Positions 53,290 through 62,440 of a DNA stretch of 64,000 nt are shown here, piece after piece. The stretch's first letter is position 1. Every line of letters begins with the position of its first letter. Source of the stretch: JAOXRU01 sp965247735. GTDB lineage: Bacteria > Bacteroidota > Bacteroidia > Flavobacteriales > Flavobacteriaceae. The stretch spans positions 2,232,001-2,296,000 of the forward strand of contig CBDFHN010000002.1 of the NCBI GenBank assembly GCA_965247735.1, given 5' to 3'. The notes under the pieces are model-generated. The model had not been told where the DNA came from. It worked only from the letters and a program-made list of their open reading frames with translations, and searched no databases. Position numbers and translations under genes: made by a program.

Positions 53290-54240
53290 ATGAAACATTA
53301 TACTTCCATACAAGACATTAATAATTTACCCGCTTGGGTTGAAGAAGCAAAACTCATAAAAAAGAATCCATTAGCCAATAAAGAACTAGGAAAGGATAAA
53401 ACAATTGGACTCCTTTTTTTTAACAGCAGCCTAAGGACACGACTAAGCACACAAAAAGCAGCTACAAATCTAGGAATGAACACTATTGTTATGAACATTT
53501 CAAATGATGCTTGGGGATTAGAGTTTGAAGACGGCACCGTAATGGACGGCAATAATGCGGAACATATTAAAGAAGCTGCTGCTGTAGTTTCTCAATATTG
53601 TGATATTATCGCTGTTAGAGCATTTCCTTCTCTTACGAATAAGAAAAAAGATGAAGCGGAGCACATTATAACTAGTTTTAAAAAATATGCAACTGTCCCG
53701 ATTGTTAATATGGAAAGCGCCACTGCTCATCCGCTTCAAGGACTAACTGATGCACTTAGCATATCGGAAAGCACAACAAAAACTAAACCCAAAGTAGTTT
53801 TGAGTTGGGCTCCTCACATAAAACCTTTACCACATGCAGTTGCCAATAGTTTTATTGCTGCAATGAAAAATATGGATGTAGATTTTATAATTACAAACCC
53901 TGAAGACTACAATCTAAATTCAGAAATTACCAAAGGCATAAAAATCAATCACAAGCAAGAAGAAGCTTTTGCTAATGCTGATTTTATCTATACAAAAAAC
54001 TGGAGTTCCTATGAAGACTACGGACAAATGCCATTGGTTACAGAAAATTGGAAAATTACCAAGGAGAAAATGCAGCTAACTAACAATGCCAAATTTATGC
54101 ACTGCTTGCCAGTAAGGCGAAATGTTGTTGTTGCTGACGAAGTACTAGACAGCGACAGTTCTATAGTTATAAGACAAGCAAACAACAGAACTTTTGCTGC
54201 ACAATTGGTTCTAAAAAAAATACTAGAACATGGAGCATAA
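53290..54240 (+). CDS. argF': N-succinyl(acetyl)ornithine carbamoyltransferase
   Basis: 316 aa. Carbamoyl-phosphate motif FFNSSLRTRLS, HPLQGLTDALS, and HCLPVRRNVVVADEVLD. The acylated-substrate form is shown by VMDGNNAEHIKEA. In Xanthomonas acetylornithine enzyme this loop carries Glu92, in Bacteroides fragilis succinylornithine enzyme Pro90; swapping that residue is known to switch specificity. Here it is Ala90, a small residue, which favours succinylornithine. It overlaps argB by 11 bases. Confidence 0.93.
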   Translation: MKHYTSIQDINNLPAWVEEAKLIKKNPLANKELGKDKTIGLLFFNSSLRTRLSTQKAATNLGMNTIVMNISNDAWGLEFEDGTVMDGNNAEHIKEAAAVVSQYCDIIAVRAFPSLTNKKKDEAEHIITSFKKYATVPIVNMESATAHPLQGLTDALSISESTTKTKPKVVLSWAPHIKPLPHAVANSFIAAMKNMDVDFIITNPEDYNLNSEITKGIKINHKQEEAFANADFIYTKNWSSYEDYGQMPLVTENWKITKEKMQLTNNAKFMHCLPVRRNVVVADEVLDSDSSIVIRQANNRTFAAQLVLKKILEHGA

Positions 54241-55012
54241 GCAAACACTTAATATTGTGAAAATTGGAGGTAATGTTATTGAAAACGAAAAAGAACTAGA
54301 CCTATTTTTAGCAAACTTTTCTAAGCTTAGCAGCCCTAAAATTCTAGTGCATGGTGGCGGAAAACTAGCAACTTCTTTATCTGAAAAATTAGGTATTGCT
54401 TCAGAACTTGTTAACGGAAGAAGAATTACCAACCTAGAAACCCTGGATATTATTACTATGGTATATGCCGGGTTGGTCAATAAAAAAATAGTAGCAAATC
54501 TCCAAAAAAACAACTGTAATGCTATTGGACTTAGCGGAGCTGATGCCAATACAATTATTGCTATAAAAAGACCTGTTAAAGATATCGATTATGGCTATGT
54601 TGGTGATATTACTACTGTAAATCAACAAGCAATTCAGCAGCTAATATTAGCGAATTTTACTCCAGTATATTGTGCGATTAGTCATGATACTAATGGACAA
54701 CTATTAAACACAAATGCAGATACTATTGCAGCAGAAATTAGTATTGCAATGAGTGAGTTTTACAAGTGCAATCTTTACTATTGCTTTGAAAAAAATGGAG
54801 TACTTGCTGATGTCAACAATAACGAAAGTATTATTGAAACTATAGACACTGTTAGCTATCAAGAACTACTGGCAGACAATATTATTTTTGAAGGAATGCT
54901 GCCCAAATTAGAAAATTGTTTCCGCGCTATACACAATAATGTTTCTGCCATCCATATTGGTAATATCAATATGTTAAATAAAGGAGTTAAACACACTACA
55001 ATCACAAAATAA
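54230..55012 (+). CDS. argB: Acetyl(succinyl)glutamate kinase
   Basis: 260 aa. Amino acid kinase fold: IVKIGGNVIE at the N-terminus, KILVHGGGKLATSL, NGRRITNLETLD, GLSGADANTI and LNTNADTIAAEIS. It phosphorylates N-acylglutamate. Lacks the N-terminal extension of arginine-inhibited hexameric ArgB, so feedback by arginine is uncertain, which suits control by attenuation. Its stop overlaps the next start by one base. Confidence 0.95.
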   Translation: MEHKQTLNIVKIGGNVIENEKELDLFLANFSKLSSPKILVHGGGKLATSLSEKLGIASELVNGRRITNLETLDIITMVYAGLVNKKIVANLQKNNCNAIGLSGADANTIIAIKRPVKDIDYGYVGDITTVNQQAIQQLILANFTPVYCAISHDTNGQLLNTNADTIAAEISIAMSEFYKCNLYYCFEKNGVLADVNNNESIIETIDTVSYQELLADNIIFEGMLPKLENCFRAIHNNVSAIHIGNINMLNKGVKHTTITK

Positions 55013-56073
55013 TGGATATAAAATTACTTAGCGAAAAAGCAATTGCCTTATTAAAAAAACTAATCTCAATTCAATCTTTTTCCTCAGAAGAGCAATTTAC
55101 AGCTTTAGCTATCGAGGCTTGGTTTAAAGAACTGAACATTCCCTACAAAAGGGAGGTAAATAACATCTATGCTTACAATCTCCATTTTAACGATAGTAAA
55201 CCACTGCTCTTACTAAACTCTCACCATGATACTGTAAAACCAAACTCTGGATACACAAAAGACCCTTTCACTCCTATTGTTGAAGACGGAAAATTATATG
55301 GTCTAGGAAGTAATGATGCAGGTGGATGCCTGGTTTCGCTACTGGCTACCTTTGCTTATTTTTACGACAGACAAAATTTAAAATACAATTTGGTAATTGT
55401 AGCATCAGCCGAAGAAGAGAGCTCTGGCCCTGATGGACTAAACAGTATGCTGGCTATCCTTCCTAAAATTGATGTTGCCATCGTTGGTGAGCCTACACTA
55501 ATGCAACTTGCAATTGCAGAAAAAGGACTTGTTGTTTTTGATGGGCTAATTAAAGGCACGGCTTCCCATGTTGCGCATCCAAACGATGACAACCCTATTT
55601 ATAACAGCATACCAGTTCTACAATGGTTTAATGATTATACTTTCGATAAAAAATCTGAAGTTTTAGGGGATGTAAAAATGACCGTGAGTCAAATTAATGC
55701 TGGAAAACAACATAACGCAGTACCAGCAGAGGTAACTATTGTTGTTGATGTACGTGTTAATGACAAGTACAGCAATGCTGAAATTGCTGAAATTCTAGAA
55801 AGACAAGCACCTTGCCATTTAAAACCACGCTCCTTACGTCTAAATTCCTCCTCAATTGATGCGGGTCACGAATTGGTACAAGCAGGCATAAAATTAGGAA
55901 GAACAACCTATGGTTCTCCAACCCTATCCGATCAAAGTGTACTTAGTTGTCAATCTTTAAAACTTGGCCCAGGAGATTCTACACGATCACATACTGCAGA
56001 TGAATTTATCTATCTTTATGAAATTGAAGAAGGAATTGATTTATATATTAAAATATTAAATAACATACTTTAA
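55012..56073 (+). CDS. M20-family acylornithine/acylcitrulline deacylase (ArgE-like)
   Basis: 353 aa. M20 metallopeptidase motifs: LLLNSHHDTVKP, YGLGSNDAGGCLVSL, VASAEEESSG, AIVGEPTLMQLA, and a late GDSTRSHTADEF. In this pathway the acyl group is carried through the carbamoyl step, so the enzyme should remove it from acylcitrulline, releasing citrulline for ArgG. It is 44 bases upstream of argH. Confidence 0.9.
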   Translation: MDIKLLSEKAIALLKKLISIQSFSSEEQFTALAIEAWFKELNIPYKREVNNIYAYNLHFNDSKPLLLLNSHHDTVKPNSGYTKDPFTPIVEDGKLYGLGSNDAGGCLVSLLATFAYFYDRQNLKYNLVIVASAEEESSGPDGLNSMLAILPKIDVAIVGEPTLMQLAIAEKGLVVFDGLIKGTASHVAHPNDDNPIYNSIPVLQWFNDYTFDKKSEVLGDVKMTVSQINAGKQHNAVPAEVTIVVDVRVNDKYSNAEIAEILERQAPCHLKPRSLRLNSSSIDAGHELVQAGIKLGRTTYGSPTLSDQSVLSCQSLKLGPGDSTRSHTADEFIYLYEIEEGIDLYIKILNNIL

Positions 56074-56117
56074 ATCGAATTAGAAATACTTCGATCTAAC
56101 ATGATAACAATACGCAA

Positions 56118-57395
56118 ATGAAACTTTGGGAAAAAGGAATAAGTACCGATAAAAAAATAGAGCAATTTACTGTTGGAAACGATAGAGAATTAGACTTAGT
56201 TATCGCAAAATATGATGTACAAGCCTCTATTGCGCATGCACAAATGCTTGGAAAAGTTGGTTTAATTGGTAATGATGAAGCAGAAAAGCTAGTTTATGAG
56301 TTAGAACAGATTGCCATAAGCATTACAAACGGGACTTTTACTATTGAAGACTCTTTTGAAGATGTGCATTCTAAACTAGAGTATATTCTGATTCAGAAAC
56401 TAGGTGATACTGGAAAAAAAATACATACTGCACGATCAAGAAACGATCAGGTTTTGGTAGCCATGCATCTGTATTTAAAAAATGAATTATCTGAAATTAA
56501 AACTGGAGTCACCTCTCTTTTTGACGAACTGATGACACTTGCCGAAACACATAAAGATACCTTATTACCAGGATATACACATTTGCAAATAGCAATGCCA
56601 TCTTCTTTTGGGCTATGGTTTTCTGCTTATGCAGAATGCCTAATTGACGATTTGTATTTTGTAGAAGCTGCATACAAAACAGTAAACCAAAACCCATTAG
56701 GTAGCGCTGCAGGATATGGAAGTTCTTTTCCTATAGACCGAAATTTTACCACAAAAGCACTCGGTTTTGAAACCCAAAAATACAATGTAGTTGCTGCACA
56801 AATGGGAAGAGGGAAAATAGAAAAGAATGTAGCATTTGCACTGAGTAACATTGCTGCTACACTTTCCAAAATGGCAATGGATATTTGTTTATATATGAGT
56901 CAGAATTTTAATTTCATCTCCTTTCCTGACGAATTAACTACTGGTAGTAGCATAATGCCGCACAAAAAAAACCCTGATGTTTTTGAACTTATTAGAGGAA
57001 AATGTAATAAAATCCAAAGTATTCCAGCACAATTAGCTTTAATGATAAACAATCTACCTAGTGGCTATCATAGAGATTTACAATTAGTAAAAGAAGTAAT
57101 TGTCCCAAATATACAGGATATGAAAGCTTGTATAGAACTCCTTACTTTTAGCCTTAAAAAAGCAAAAGTTAATACTGGCATACTTGATGATCCAAAATAT
57201 GATTACCTCTTTAGTGTAGACACTCTTAATCATATGGTAACCGATGGGATGCCTTTTAGGGATGCCTATTTAAAAATGGGGAAAGAGATACAAGAAGGTG
57301 CTTTTAGTCCTAAAAAAGACATTCATCATACTCATGAAGGCAGTATTGGAAACCTATGTCTGGATAAGATTAAACATAAAATGGATAAGCTATAA
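56118..57395 (+). CDS. argH: Argininosuccinate lyase
   Basis: 425 aa, somewhat shorter than the E. coli enzyme (457). LGDTGKKIHTARSRNDQV and the fumarase-superfamily signature GSSIMPHKKNPD are present, with PLGSAAGYGSSFP. It splits argininosuccinate to arginine and fumarate, the final step. It is followed by a 17-bp perfect terminator stem. Confidence 0.96.
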   Translation: MKLWEKGISTDKKIEQFTVGNDRELDLVIAKYDVQASIAHAQMLGKVGLIGNDEAEKLVYELEQIAISITNGTFTIEDSFEDVHSKLEYILIQKLGDTGKKIHTARSRNDQVLVAMHLYLKNELSEIKTGVTSLFDELMTLAETHKDTLLPGYTHLQIAMPSSFGLWFSAYAECLIDDLYFVEAAYKTVNQNPLGSAAGYGSSFPIDRNFTTKALGFETQKYNVVAAQMGRGKIEKNVAFALSNIAATLSKMAMDICLYMSQNFNFISFPDELTTGSSIMPHKKNPDVFELIRGKCNKIQSIPAQLALMINNLPSGYHRDLQLVKEVIVPNIQDMKACIELLTFSLKKAKVNTGILDDPKYDYLFSVDTLNHMVTDGMPFRDAYLKMGKEIQEGAFSPKKDIHHTHEGSIGNLCLDKIKHKMDKL

Positions 57396-57405
57396 TATTA
57401 CGAAC

Positions 57406-57446
57406 AAAAGAGGCTCCGTAAACTTAAAATTTACGGAGCCTCTTTT
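57406..57446. terminator. Bidirectional terminator between argH and the pseudouridine synthase gene
   Basis: AAAAGAGGCTCCGTAAA (57406-57422) and its perfect complement (57430-57446) enclose a 7-nt loop. The A- and T-ends make it usable from both sides, and the two genes are convergent. Confidence 0.93.
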
Positions 57447-57469
57447 GTTAACCTAAAACAGCACTAATA

Positions 57470-58318
57470 CTAGCTTATTTTTAGATTTATAATTTCTTGC
57501 TCAGAAAGGTAACGCCAATGTCCTCTTGGTAAATCCTTTTTGGTAAGTCCTCCAAAAATAACACGATCTAATTTTACCACATCATAACCTAATTGCTCAA
57601 AAAGTGTTCTTACAATTCGGTTTTTACCAGTGTGTATTTGTATTCCAACTTCTCTTTTTGGTGCGTTTTCTATGTATGTAATTTCATCAACAGGCACTGG
57701 ATGACCTTCTACTTTTAGCCCATCTTGAATTTTCCTAAGGTCTTCGTATTTGAAATTTTTACTTAACTCTACATGATATATTTGTCGCGCTCCTTTTTTA
57801 ATATTGGTTAGCTTTTTTGTAACCTCCCCATCATTGGTAAACAGCAATAACCCAGTAGTATTTCTATCCAAACGACCAACAGGATCCAAACGGGATCTAG
57901 AAGCATTAGCTACCAAATCCATTACAGTACGTTGTCCGCTTTCACCTTTAAAATTGGTGCTAAATCCTTTTGGCTTGTTCAATAAAATAAACTCTTTCTT
58001 TTGTGGAGTTAATAGTTTTCCATCGAATTTTACTGCATCAGTAAATTTTACTTTTGCACCCAATTCTTGAACAACTTTTCCATTAACGGTAACATTACCT
58101 GAAGCAATATATATATCCGCATCTCTTCTAGAGCAGGCACCAGAATTGGCAATAAACTTATTTAATCGAAGTGTATCACTATCTTTCTTAGGCTTAGGCA
58201 CCACATTTTTAGGCGCAGCAGTAGTTGCCTTGCTTCCTCCAAAATTCTTCTTTAGCCCTTTTCCTTCTCTTTTTCCTTCTTTTCGTCCGTCTTTCTTGGC
58301 TTTACCTTGCTTGCTCAT
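57470..58318 (-). CDS. RsuA/RluB-family pseudouridine synthase
   Basis: 282 aa from the ATG at 58318. A very basic, Gly/Lys-rich N-terminal tail (about 1-55), then an S4 RNA-binding domain (RLNKFIANSGACSRRDADIY), then the catalytic domain with PVGRLDRNTTGLLLFTNDGE (catalytic Asp in GRLDRNT) and GKNRIVRTLFEQLGYDV. It probably modifies 23S rRNA. The basic tail is common in Bacteroidetes members. Confidence 0.93.
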   Translation of the reverse strand: MSKQGKAKKDGRKEGKREGKGLKKNFGGSKATTAAPKNVVPKPKKDSDTLRLNKFIANSGACSRRDADIYIASGNVTVNGKVVQELGAKVKFTDAVKFDGKLLTPQKKEFILLNKPKGFSTNFKGESGQRTVMDLVANASRSRLDPVGRLDRNTTGLLLFTNDGEVTKKLTNIKKGARQIYHVELSKNFKYEDLRKIQDGLKVEGHPVPVDEITYIENAPKREVGIQIHTGKNRIVRTLFEQLGYDVVKLDRVIFGGLTKKDLPRGHWRYLSEQEIINLKIS

Positions 58319-58439
58319 TCTAAAAATTTTGGCAAAGTTACGCAAAGTAAACGGCTTAGACCTTAGAACTTACTTAAAACCTGAGTTTGACCCTATTGAA
58401 TTATTCAATTTAGGTCCATTTTTTAATTTTTTGTTGCAA

Positions 58440-58853
58440 TTATTTAAAAATATCGCTGTCATTTGTAAAGCATTTAAACTCTAATGGATTGTTACTAAAA
58501 TCCAAGACAAACATGGTTTGCTGTTCTCCCTTTTTGGCTTTATACCTTTTTTGTGGTTTTAATATAAAATCAACTTTATGTTTTTCTAGTCGTTCTTTTA
58601 TGGCACTAAACGTAGTTTTATCTACAATACATCCAAAATGAGGAATAGGAACTTTAAGATTCTCTACTTGCCCGCAATAGTCAAGGTCTGGAATATTATT
58701 AGACACATGAGCAGAAAGTTGATGACCAAAAAAATTGAAATCAACCCAATTTTCTGTTCGCCGACCCAATTGACAACCTAATATCTCTTTATAAAAAGTA
58801 ATGGTACTTTTAATATCTGTGACTTTAAAAGCCAAATGAAATATTGCTTCCAT
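58440..58853 (-). CDS. VOC-family (glyoxalase-like) protein
   Basis: 137 aa, one vicinal-oxygen-chelate module: AIFHLAFKVTDIKSTITFYK at the start (metal His), DFNFFGHQLSAHV, PHFGCIVDKTTF and FVLDFSNNPLEFKCF (C-terminal Glu). The residues for metal binding are retained. Substrate unknown. It begins 2 bases after the hydroxyacid dehydrogenase gene and so is likely cotranscribed with it. Confidence 0.87.
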   Translation of the reverse strand: MEAIFHLAFKVTDIKSTITFYKEILGCQLGRRTENWVDFNFFGHQLSAHVSNNIPDLDYCGQVENLKVPIPHFGCIVDKTTFSAIKERLEKHKVDFILKPQKRYKAKKGEQQTMFVLDFSNNPLEFKCFTNDSDIFK

Positions 58854-58855
58854 AA

Positions 58856-59785
58856 CTAATACCCTTTTTTTAATGATACAACATTCAATAGTTCTTCCTT
58901 TTTCAAAAAACGATTGTAATTCTCCACTATTTGATCAATAGCACTTTCTATATCTGTTAAACTTGCCACATGCGGTGTTATTTTAATTTTTGGATGACTC
59001 CAAAAAGGATGTTCTTTTGGCAAAGGTTCCTCTCTAAAAACATCTAATAAAGCGCCAGATAGTTTGGATTCATCTAATAACGCTACCAAATCTGATTCTA
59101 CTACATGTTCTCCTCTACCAACATTAATTAAAAAAGAACTTTGTGGCAGACATTGCAACAAGTCCTTATTTATTAGATCTTTAGTTTTTGATGTTAAAGG
59201 CAAGAGATTAATTAAAAAATCAGCATCTATTAAAAAGCCTTCCAATTCCTTTTCCCCACTAAAACTCTTCACATTTTCAATTTCTTTTTTTGAATTGCTC
59301 CACCCTTTTACTTTAAATCCCAATTGAGCAAACCGCGATGCAACATAACCTCCAATATTTCCAAGACCCAAAATAGAAATGGTAGTACTACTCATTGATT
59401 GGTATTGATGTTGCTGCCAATTTTTATCATTTCTCTGCTGCAAATAAACACTCATGTTTTTTAACTCTGTTAAAACAACAGTGATTAAAAATTCCCACAT
59501 ATCATTTGATAACTGATCATCTACAATACGTGTAATTACAATTTCTTCTCCTACATCTTGTGTGTTTATAATATGATCAACAGAAGCACCAACCGATTGT
59601 ATCACTTTTACATTCGGAAATTGTTTTACTATATCTTTCTGGGGTTTCCAACAGATAATAAATTCAATTGCTGAGTTGTTTTTTATATTTGGATAAACCT
59701 CAATTATTGCCTCTGGTAATTTTTCCTGTAGTGCCTCTACCCAAGGGGCAACATCCTTATTTTCAAATATTAACAATACACTCAT
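58856..59785 (-). CDS. D-2-hydroxyacid dehydrogenase (GhrA-like)
   Basis: 309 aa. The NAD-binding motif ILGLGNIGGYVASRFAQLG, the signature INVGRGEHVVESDLVALL, DVFREEPLPKEHPFW (Glu) and HPKIKITPHVASLT (His) identify the glyoxylate/hydroxypyruvate reductase-like branch. The substrate is a 2-keto acid, not determined. It is divergent from the Lrp gene at 59904, which may regulate it. Confidence 0.9.
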   Translation of the reverse strand: MSVLLIFENKDVAPWVEALQEKLPEAIIEVYPNIKNNSAIEFIICWKPQKDIVKQFPNVKVIQSVGASVDHIINTQDVGEEIVITRIVDDQLSNDMWEFLITVVLTELKNMSVYLQQRNDKNWQQHQYQSMSSTTISILGLGNIGGYVASRFAQLGFKVKGWSNSKKEIENVKSFSGEKELEGFLIDADFLINLLPLTSKTKDLINKDLLQCLPQSSFLINVGRGEHVVESDLVALLDESKLSGALLDVFREEPLPKEHPFWSHPKIKITPHVASLTDIESAIDQIVENYNRFLKKEELLNVVSLKKGY

Positions 59786-59903
59786 ACCTCTAATTTTATG
59801 GCAAAGGTAGCTGCTAATTCAGAAAACATAAAATTGATTATTAGGATAATAGCTATATTTACCATTGAAAACCAATTTATTTTCAATAATTAAAACTGAT
59901 TCA

Positions 59904-60314
59904 ATGGTAGATGCAATAGATCATCAATTACTTGATATTTTAAAAGATAATTCGCGTTTATCCTTTGCCGATTTGGGAAGAAAAATAAACTTATCCCCAT
60001 CATCGGCTAGAGAAAGAGTGCAAAAACTTGAAGATACTGGTATTATAAAAAAATATAGCATTCAACTAGAACACAAAAAACTTGGTTATGATTTGGAGGC
60101 TTTTATTCTACTAAAAGTTTTCCCAGGGCAATTGCTACATATTCTTGAAAAGATTAAGGCATTTAGAGAAGTTAAGGAAGCACATAGAATAACTGGAAGT
60201 CAGAACATACATTTAAAAGTTGTGGTAAAAAACCAGTTGAGCTTACAACAACTATTAGATCAACTTATGATTTTTGGAGACACCAATACATTTCTTATTT
60301 TATCTGAAATATAA
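59904..60314 (+). CDS. Lrp/AsnC-family regulator
   Basis: 136 aa from the ATG at 59904 (MVDAIDHQLLDIL); the frame begins earlier only through a TTG. HTH: LKDNSRLSFADLGRKINLSP then SARERVQKLEDTGIIKKY; the C-terminal domain includes VKEAHRITGSQNIHLKVVV. It lies divergent from the D-2-hydroxyacid dehydrogenase gene with 118 bases between, a likely target. Confidence 0.9.
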   Translation: MVDAIDHQLLDILKDNSRLSFADLGRKINLSPSSARERVQKLEDTGIIKKYSIQLEHKKLGYDLEAFILLKVFPGQLLHILEKIKAFREVKEAHRITGSQNIHLKVVVKNQLSLQQLLDQLMIFGDTNTFLILSEI

Positions 60315-60337
60315 GATCCGACATAAGTTGGCAAAAT

Positions 60338-60414
60338 AGCCTAGCCCCGATAGTATTGGCAGCTTTTTGAAGCCTTTTTTCTTCAAAAACTATAAAGGAT
60401 AGCGGGAAATAGCT
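60338..60414. ncRNA. Structured flavobacterial intergenic element (Flavo-1-like, tentative)
   Basis: Conserved-looking ends AGCCTAGCCCCGATAG (60338-60353) and GGATAGCGGGAAATAGCT (60397-60414) can pair in part (AGC/GCT and CCCG/CGGG). They enclose a 9-bp hairpin, TTTTTGAAG with CTTCAAAAA. From memory, elements with CCCCGATAG ... GGATAGCGGG ends recur between genes in Flavobacteria and may correspond to the Flavo-1 RNA; I cannot verify the family here. It sits between convergent genes, so it may also act as a transcription terminator or 3' end. Confidence 0.5.
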
Positions 60415-60415
60415 T

Positions 60416-61318
60416 CTAAAAACGATCGGAAATTAAACTAATATTAATCAGAACAATACTAAAAATCCCTGCAACAATCATTAATTTAAGAATATTGTGC
60501 AGCCATACATAATGCATTTTCTTTTGTGCTTTCCACAACAATCCTAAAAAAAGAAGCAGTACAAAAATACATCCATAAAAATAGAGATACATATAACCTA
60601 TATTGTATTTAAAAAGCAATAAAGCAATGGGAATCACCATCAAAAGGACACAAACGGTTATGATTGCTTTTGCTTTTTTTTCTCCATAGACTACAGGAAT
60701 TGTTTTGTAGTTATGAGATAAATCCCCTTTTATATTTTCTAAATCCTTTATTATTTCTCTAATAAGAAGTAGCAATATTAAAAATGTGGCGTGAACAAAA
60801 ATAACAGGATCAAAATTTTTGTAATACACAAAAACGGCAAAAAATGGAGTTACTGCTAGGGATGCGGACACCAAATTACCTATAAAAGGCATTTTTTTGA
60901 GTTTGTGAGAGTAAAACCAAATTCCAAAAATATAAGCTGAAAAGAAGACTACCGCTCTAAAAGAAACGTAACTGGCACAAAAAACTGCAGCGAAATTCAA
61001 TACAAAATAACCTATTAATTTTGTTTGTTGATTTACCAACCTATCTATCATAGTTTTGGTAGGTTTGTTAATTAAATCTTTATCAGCATCATAAAAATTA
61101 TTGATGATATAGCCACTAGCAATTACCAGAGTAGACGCCATAACAATCAAAAACAAATGTAAATCTAAAAGTATTTCTTTAGCAGAAAGTTGTGGCGCAA
61201 GGATATAAATAGAGGTTATATATTGGGCAATTGCCACTACCAAAACGTTATAACCGCGTACCACAGAAAACAAACTTAAAGCTATTAAAAGTGAGCGTTT
61301 GTTTTTTGTGCTTAACAT
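60416..61318 (-). CDS. UbiA-family prenyltransferase (geranylgeranylglycerol-phosphate type)
   Basis: 300 aa, about eight or nine membrane helices. The first prenyl-diphosphate motif is IINNFYDADKDLINKP (N-x-x-x-D-x-x-x-D); the second aspartate region is LIREIIKDLENIKGDLSHNY. It transfers a prenyl chain to a polar acceptor; the close mevalonate genes supply isoprenoid precursors. The acceptor (glycerol phosphate, quinone precursor or other) is uncertain. It starts 13 bases downstream of the GHMP kinase gene stop. Confidence 0.87.
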   Translation of the reverse strand: MLSTKNKRSLLIALSLFSVVRGYNVLVVAIAQYITSIYILAPQLSAKEILLDLHLFLIVMASTLVIASGYIINNFYDADKDLINKPTKTMIDRLVNQQTKLIGYFVLNFAAVFCASYVSFRAVVFFSAYIFGIWFYSHKLKKMPFIGNLVSASLAVTPFFAVFVYYKNFDPVIFVHATFLILLLLIREIIKDLENIKGDLSHNYKTIPVVYGEKKAKAIITVCVLLMVIPIALLLFKYNIGYMYLYFYGCIFVLLLFLGLLWKAQKKMHYVWLHNILKLMIVAGIFSIVLINISLISDRF

Positions 61319-61331
61319 AAAAATTGAAACT

Positions 61332-62270
61332 CTAGAAATTGTATACTACCTCTAACTTATAGTTTTTAAGGGTTTTTTGTGCTTTATCGATATCTTGAGT
61401 AAAGCCCAAAATATAACCTCCACCACCAGATCCACAAAGCTTTAAGTAATAGTCATTACTTTCTATTCCCTGTTTCCATAATTTATGAAACTGCGCTGGA
61501 ATCATTGGTTTAAAATTATCAAAAACAACATTAGACAATTGTTTTAAGTTTCCAAAAAGTGATTTGATATCTCCATTAAGAAAATCTTCAACACAGGCAT
61601 CTGTATGTTTTATAAACTGATTTTTTACCATGGCTCTAAAGCCTTCTTTTTTCATTTTCTCCATAAAGAGCTGAACCATTGGAGCTGTTTCTCCAACAAT
61701 ACCACTATCCAATAAGAACACGGCTCCTTTTCCATTACTGTGTTGCGATGGAATACCGGTAGGTTCTATATTGTCTTTAGAATTAATGAGTATCGGAATA
61801 CTTAAATAACTATTAAGCGGGTCTAAGCCAGATGATTTGCCATGAAAAAAAGACTCCATAGCACCAAAAACAGCTTTTAACTTTAATAATTTTTCTCTAG
61901 TAAGGTTTTCTAAAACAGTAATCTTATCTGTAGCATATTTATCGTAAATAGCAGCTACCAATGCACCACTACTTCCTACTCCATATCCTTGTGGTATAGA
62001 ACTATCGAAATACATACCTTCTAAAACATCTTGCTTTAATACCTCCATGCTAAAGTTAACCAGTGCTGGTTGCTCTTCTTGTAAGGTCTGCAAATGAACA
62101 ACAAATGCTTCTAAATTTTGATTCGATTTCTTGGCAATATCAGACGGATTAGTTGTCTTTTTTAATGCTCCATTATAAAAATTATAGGGTATAGATAAAC
62201 CTTTAGAATCTTTGATGATTCCGTATTCTCCAAACAATAAAATTTTTGAATAAAATAATGGTCCTTTCAT
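61332..62270 (-). CDS. GHMP kinase, probable mevalonate kinase
   Basis: 312 aa. KILLFGEYGIIKDSKGLSIP at the start, the ATP loop PQGYGVGSSGALVAAIYDKY, HGKSSGLDPLNSYLSIPI and the C-terminal KLCGSGGGGYILGF are the GHMP fold. Adjacent to diphosphomevalonate decarboxylase, this is most likely mevalonate kinase, although phosphomevalonate kinase cannot be excluded. It feeds isopentenyl diphosphate synthesis. Confidence 0.88.
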   Translation of the reverse strand: MKGPLFYSKILLFGEYGIIKDSKGLSIPYNFYNGALKKTTNPSDIAKKSNQNLEAFVVHLQTLQEEQPALVNFSMEVLKQDVLEGMYFDSSIPQGYGVGSSGALVAAIYDKYATDKITVLENLTREKLLKLKAVFGAMESFFHGKSSGLDPLNSYLSIPILINSKDNIEPTGIPSQHSNGKGAVFLLDSGIVGETAPMVQLFMEKMKKEGFRAMVKNQFIKHTDACVEDFLNGDIKSLFGNLKQLSNVVFDNFKPMIPAQFHKLWKQGIESNDYYLKLCGSGGGGYILGFTQDIDKAQKTLKNYKLEVVYNF

Positions 62271-62440
62271 GTATCTATACTTATCTTACTTAAATCGATC
62301 ACATGCAACATCCCTATTAGTCATCTTCTTGGCGTAGATTCCTTTGTTAATTGATGTTTCATTTATCTAGTCATGCTTAAATAACACCTTTTTCATATTG
62401 ACATTATGGCTTATTACACACAGCTTTTAACTGTACAAAA

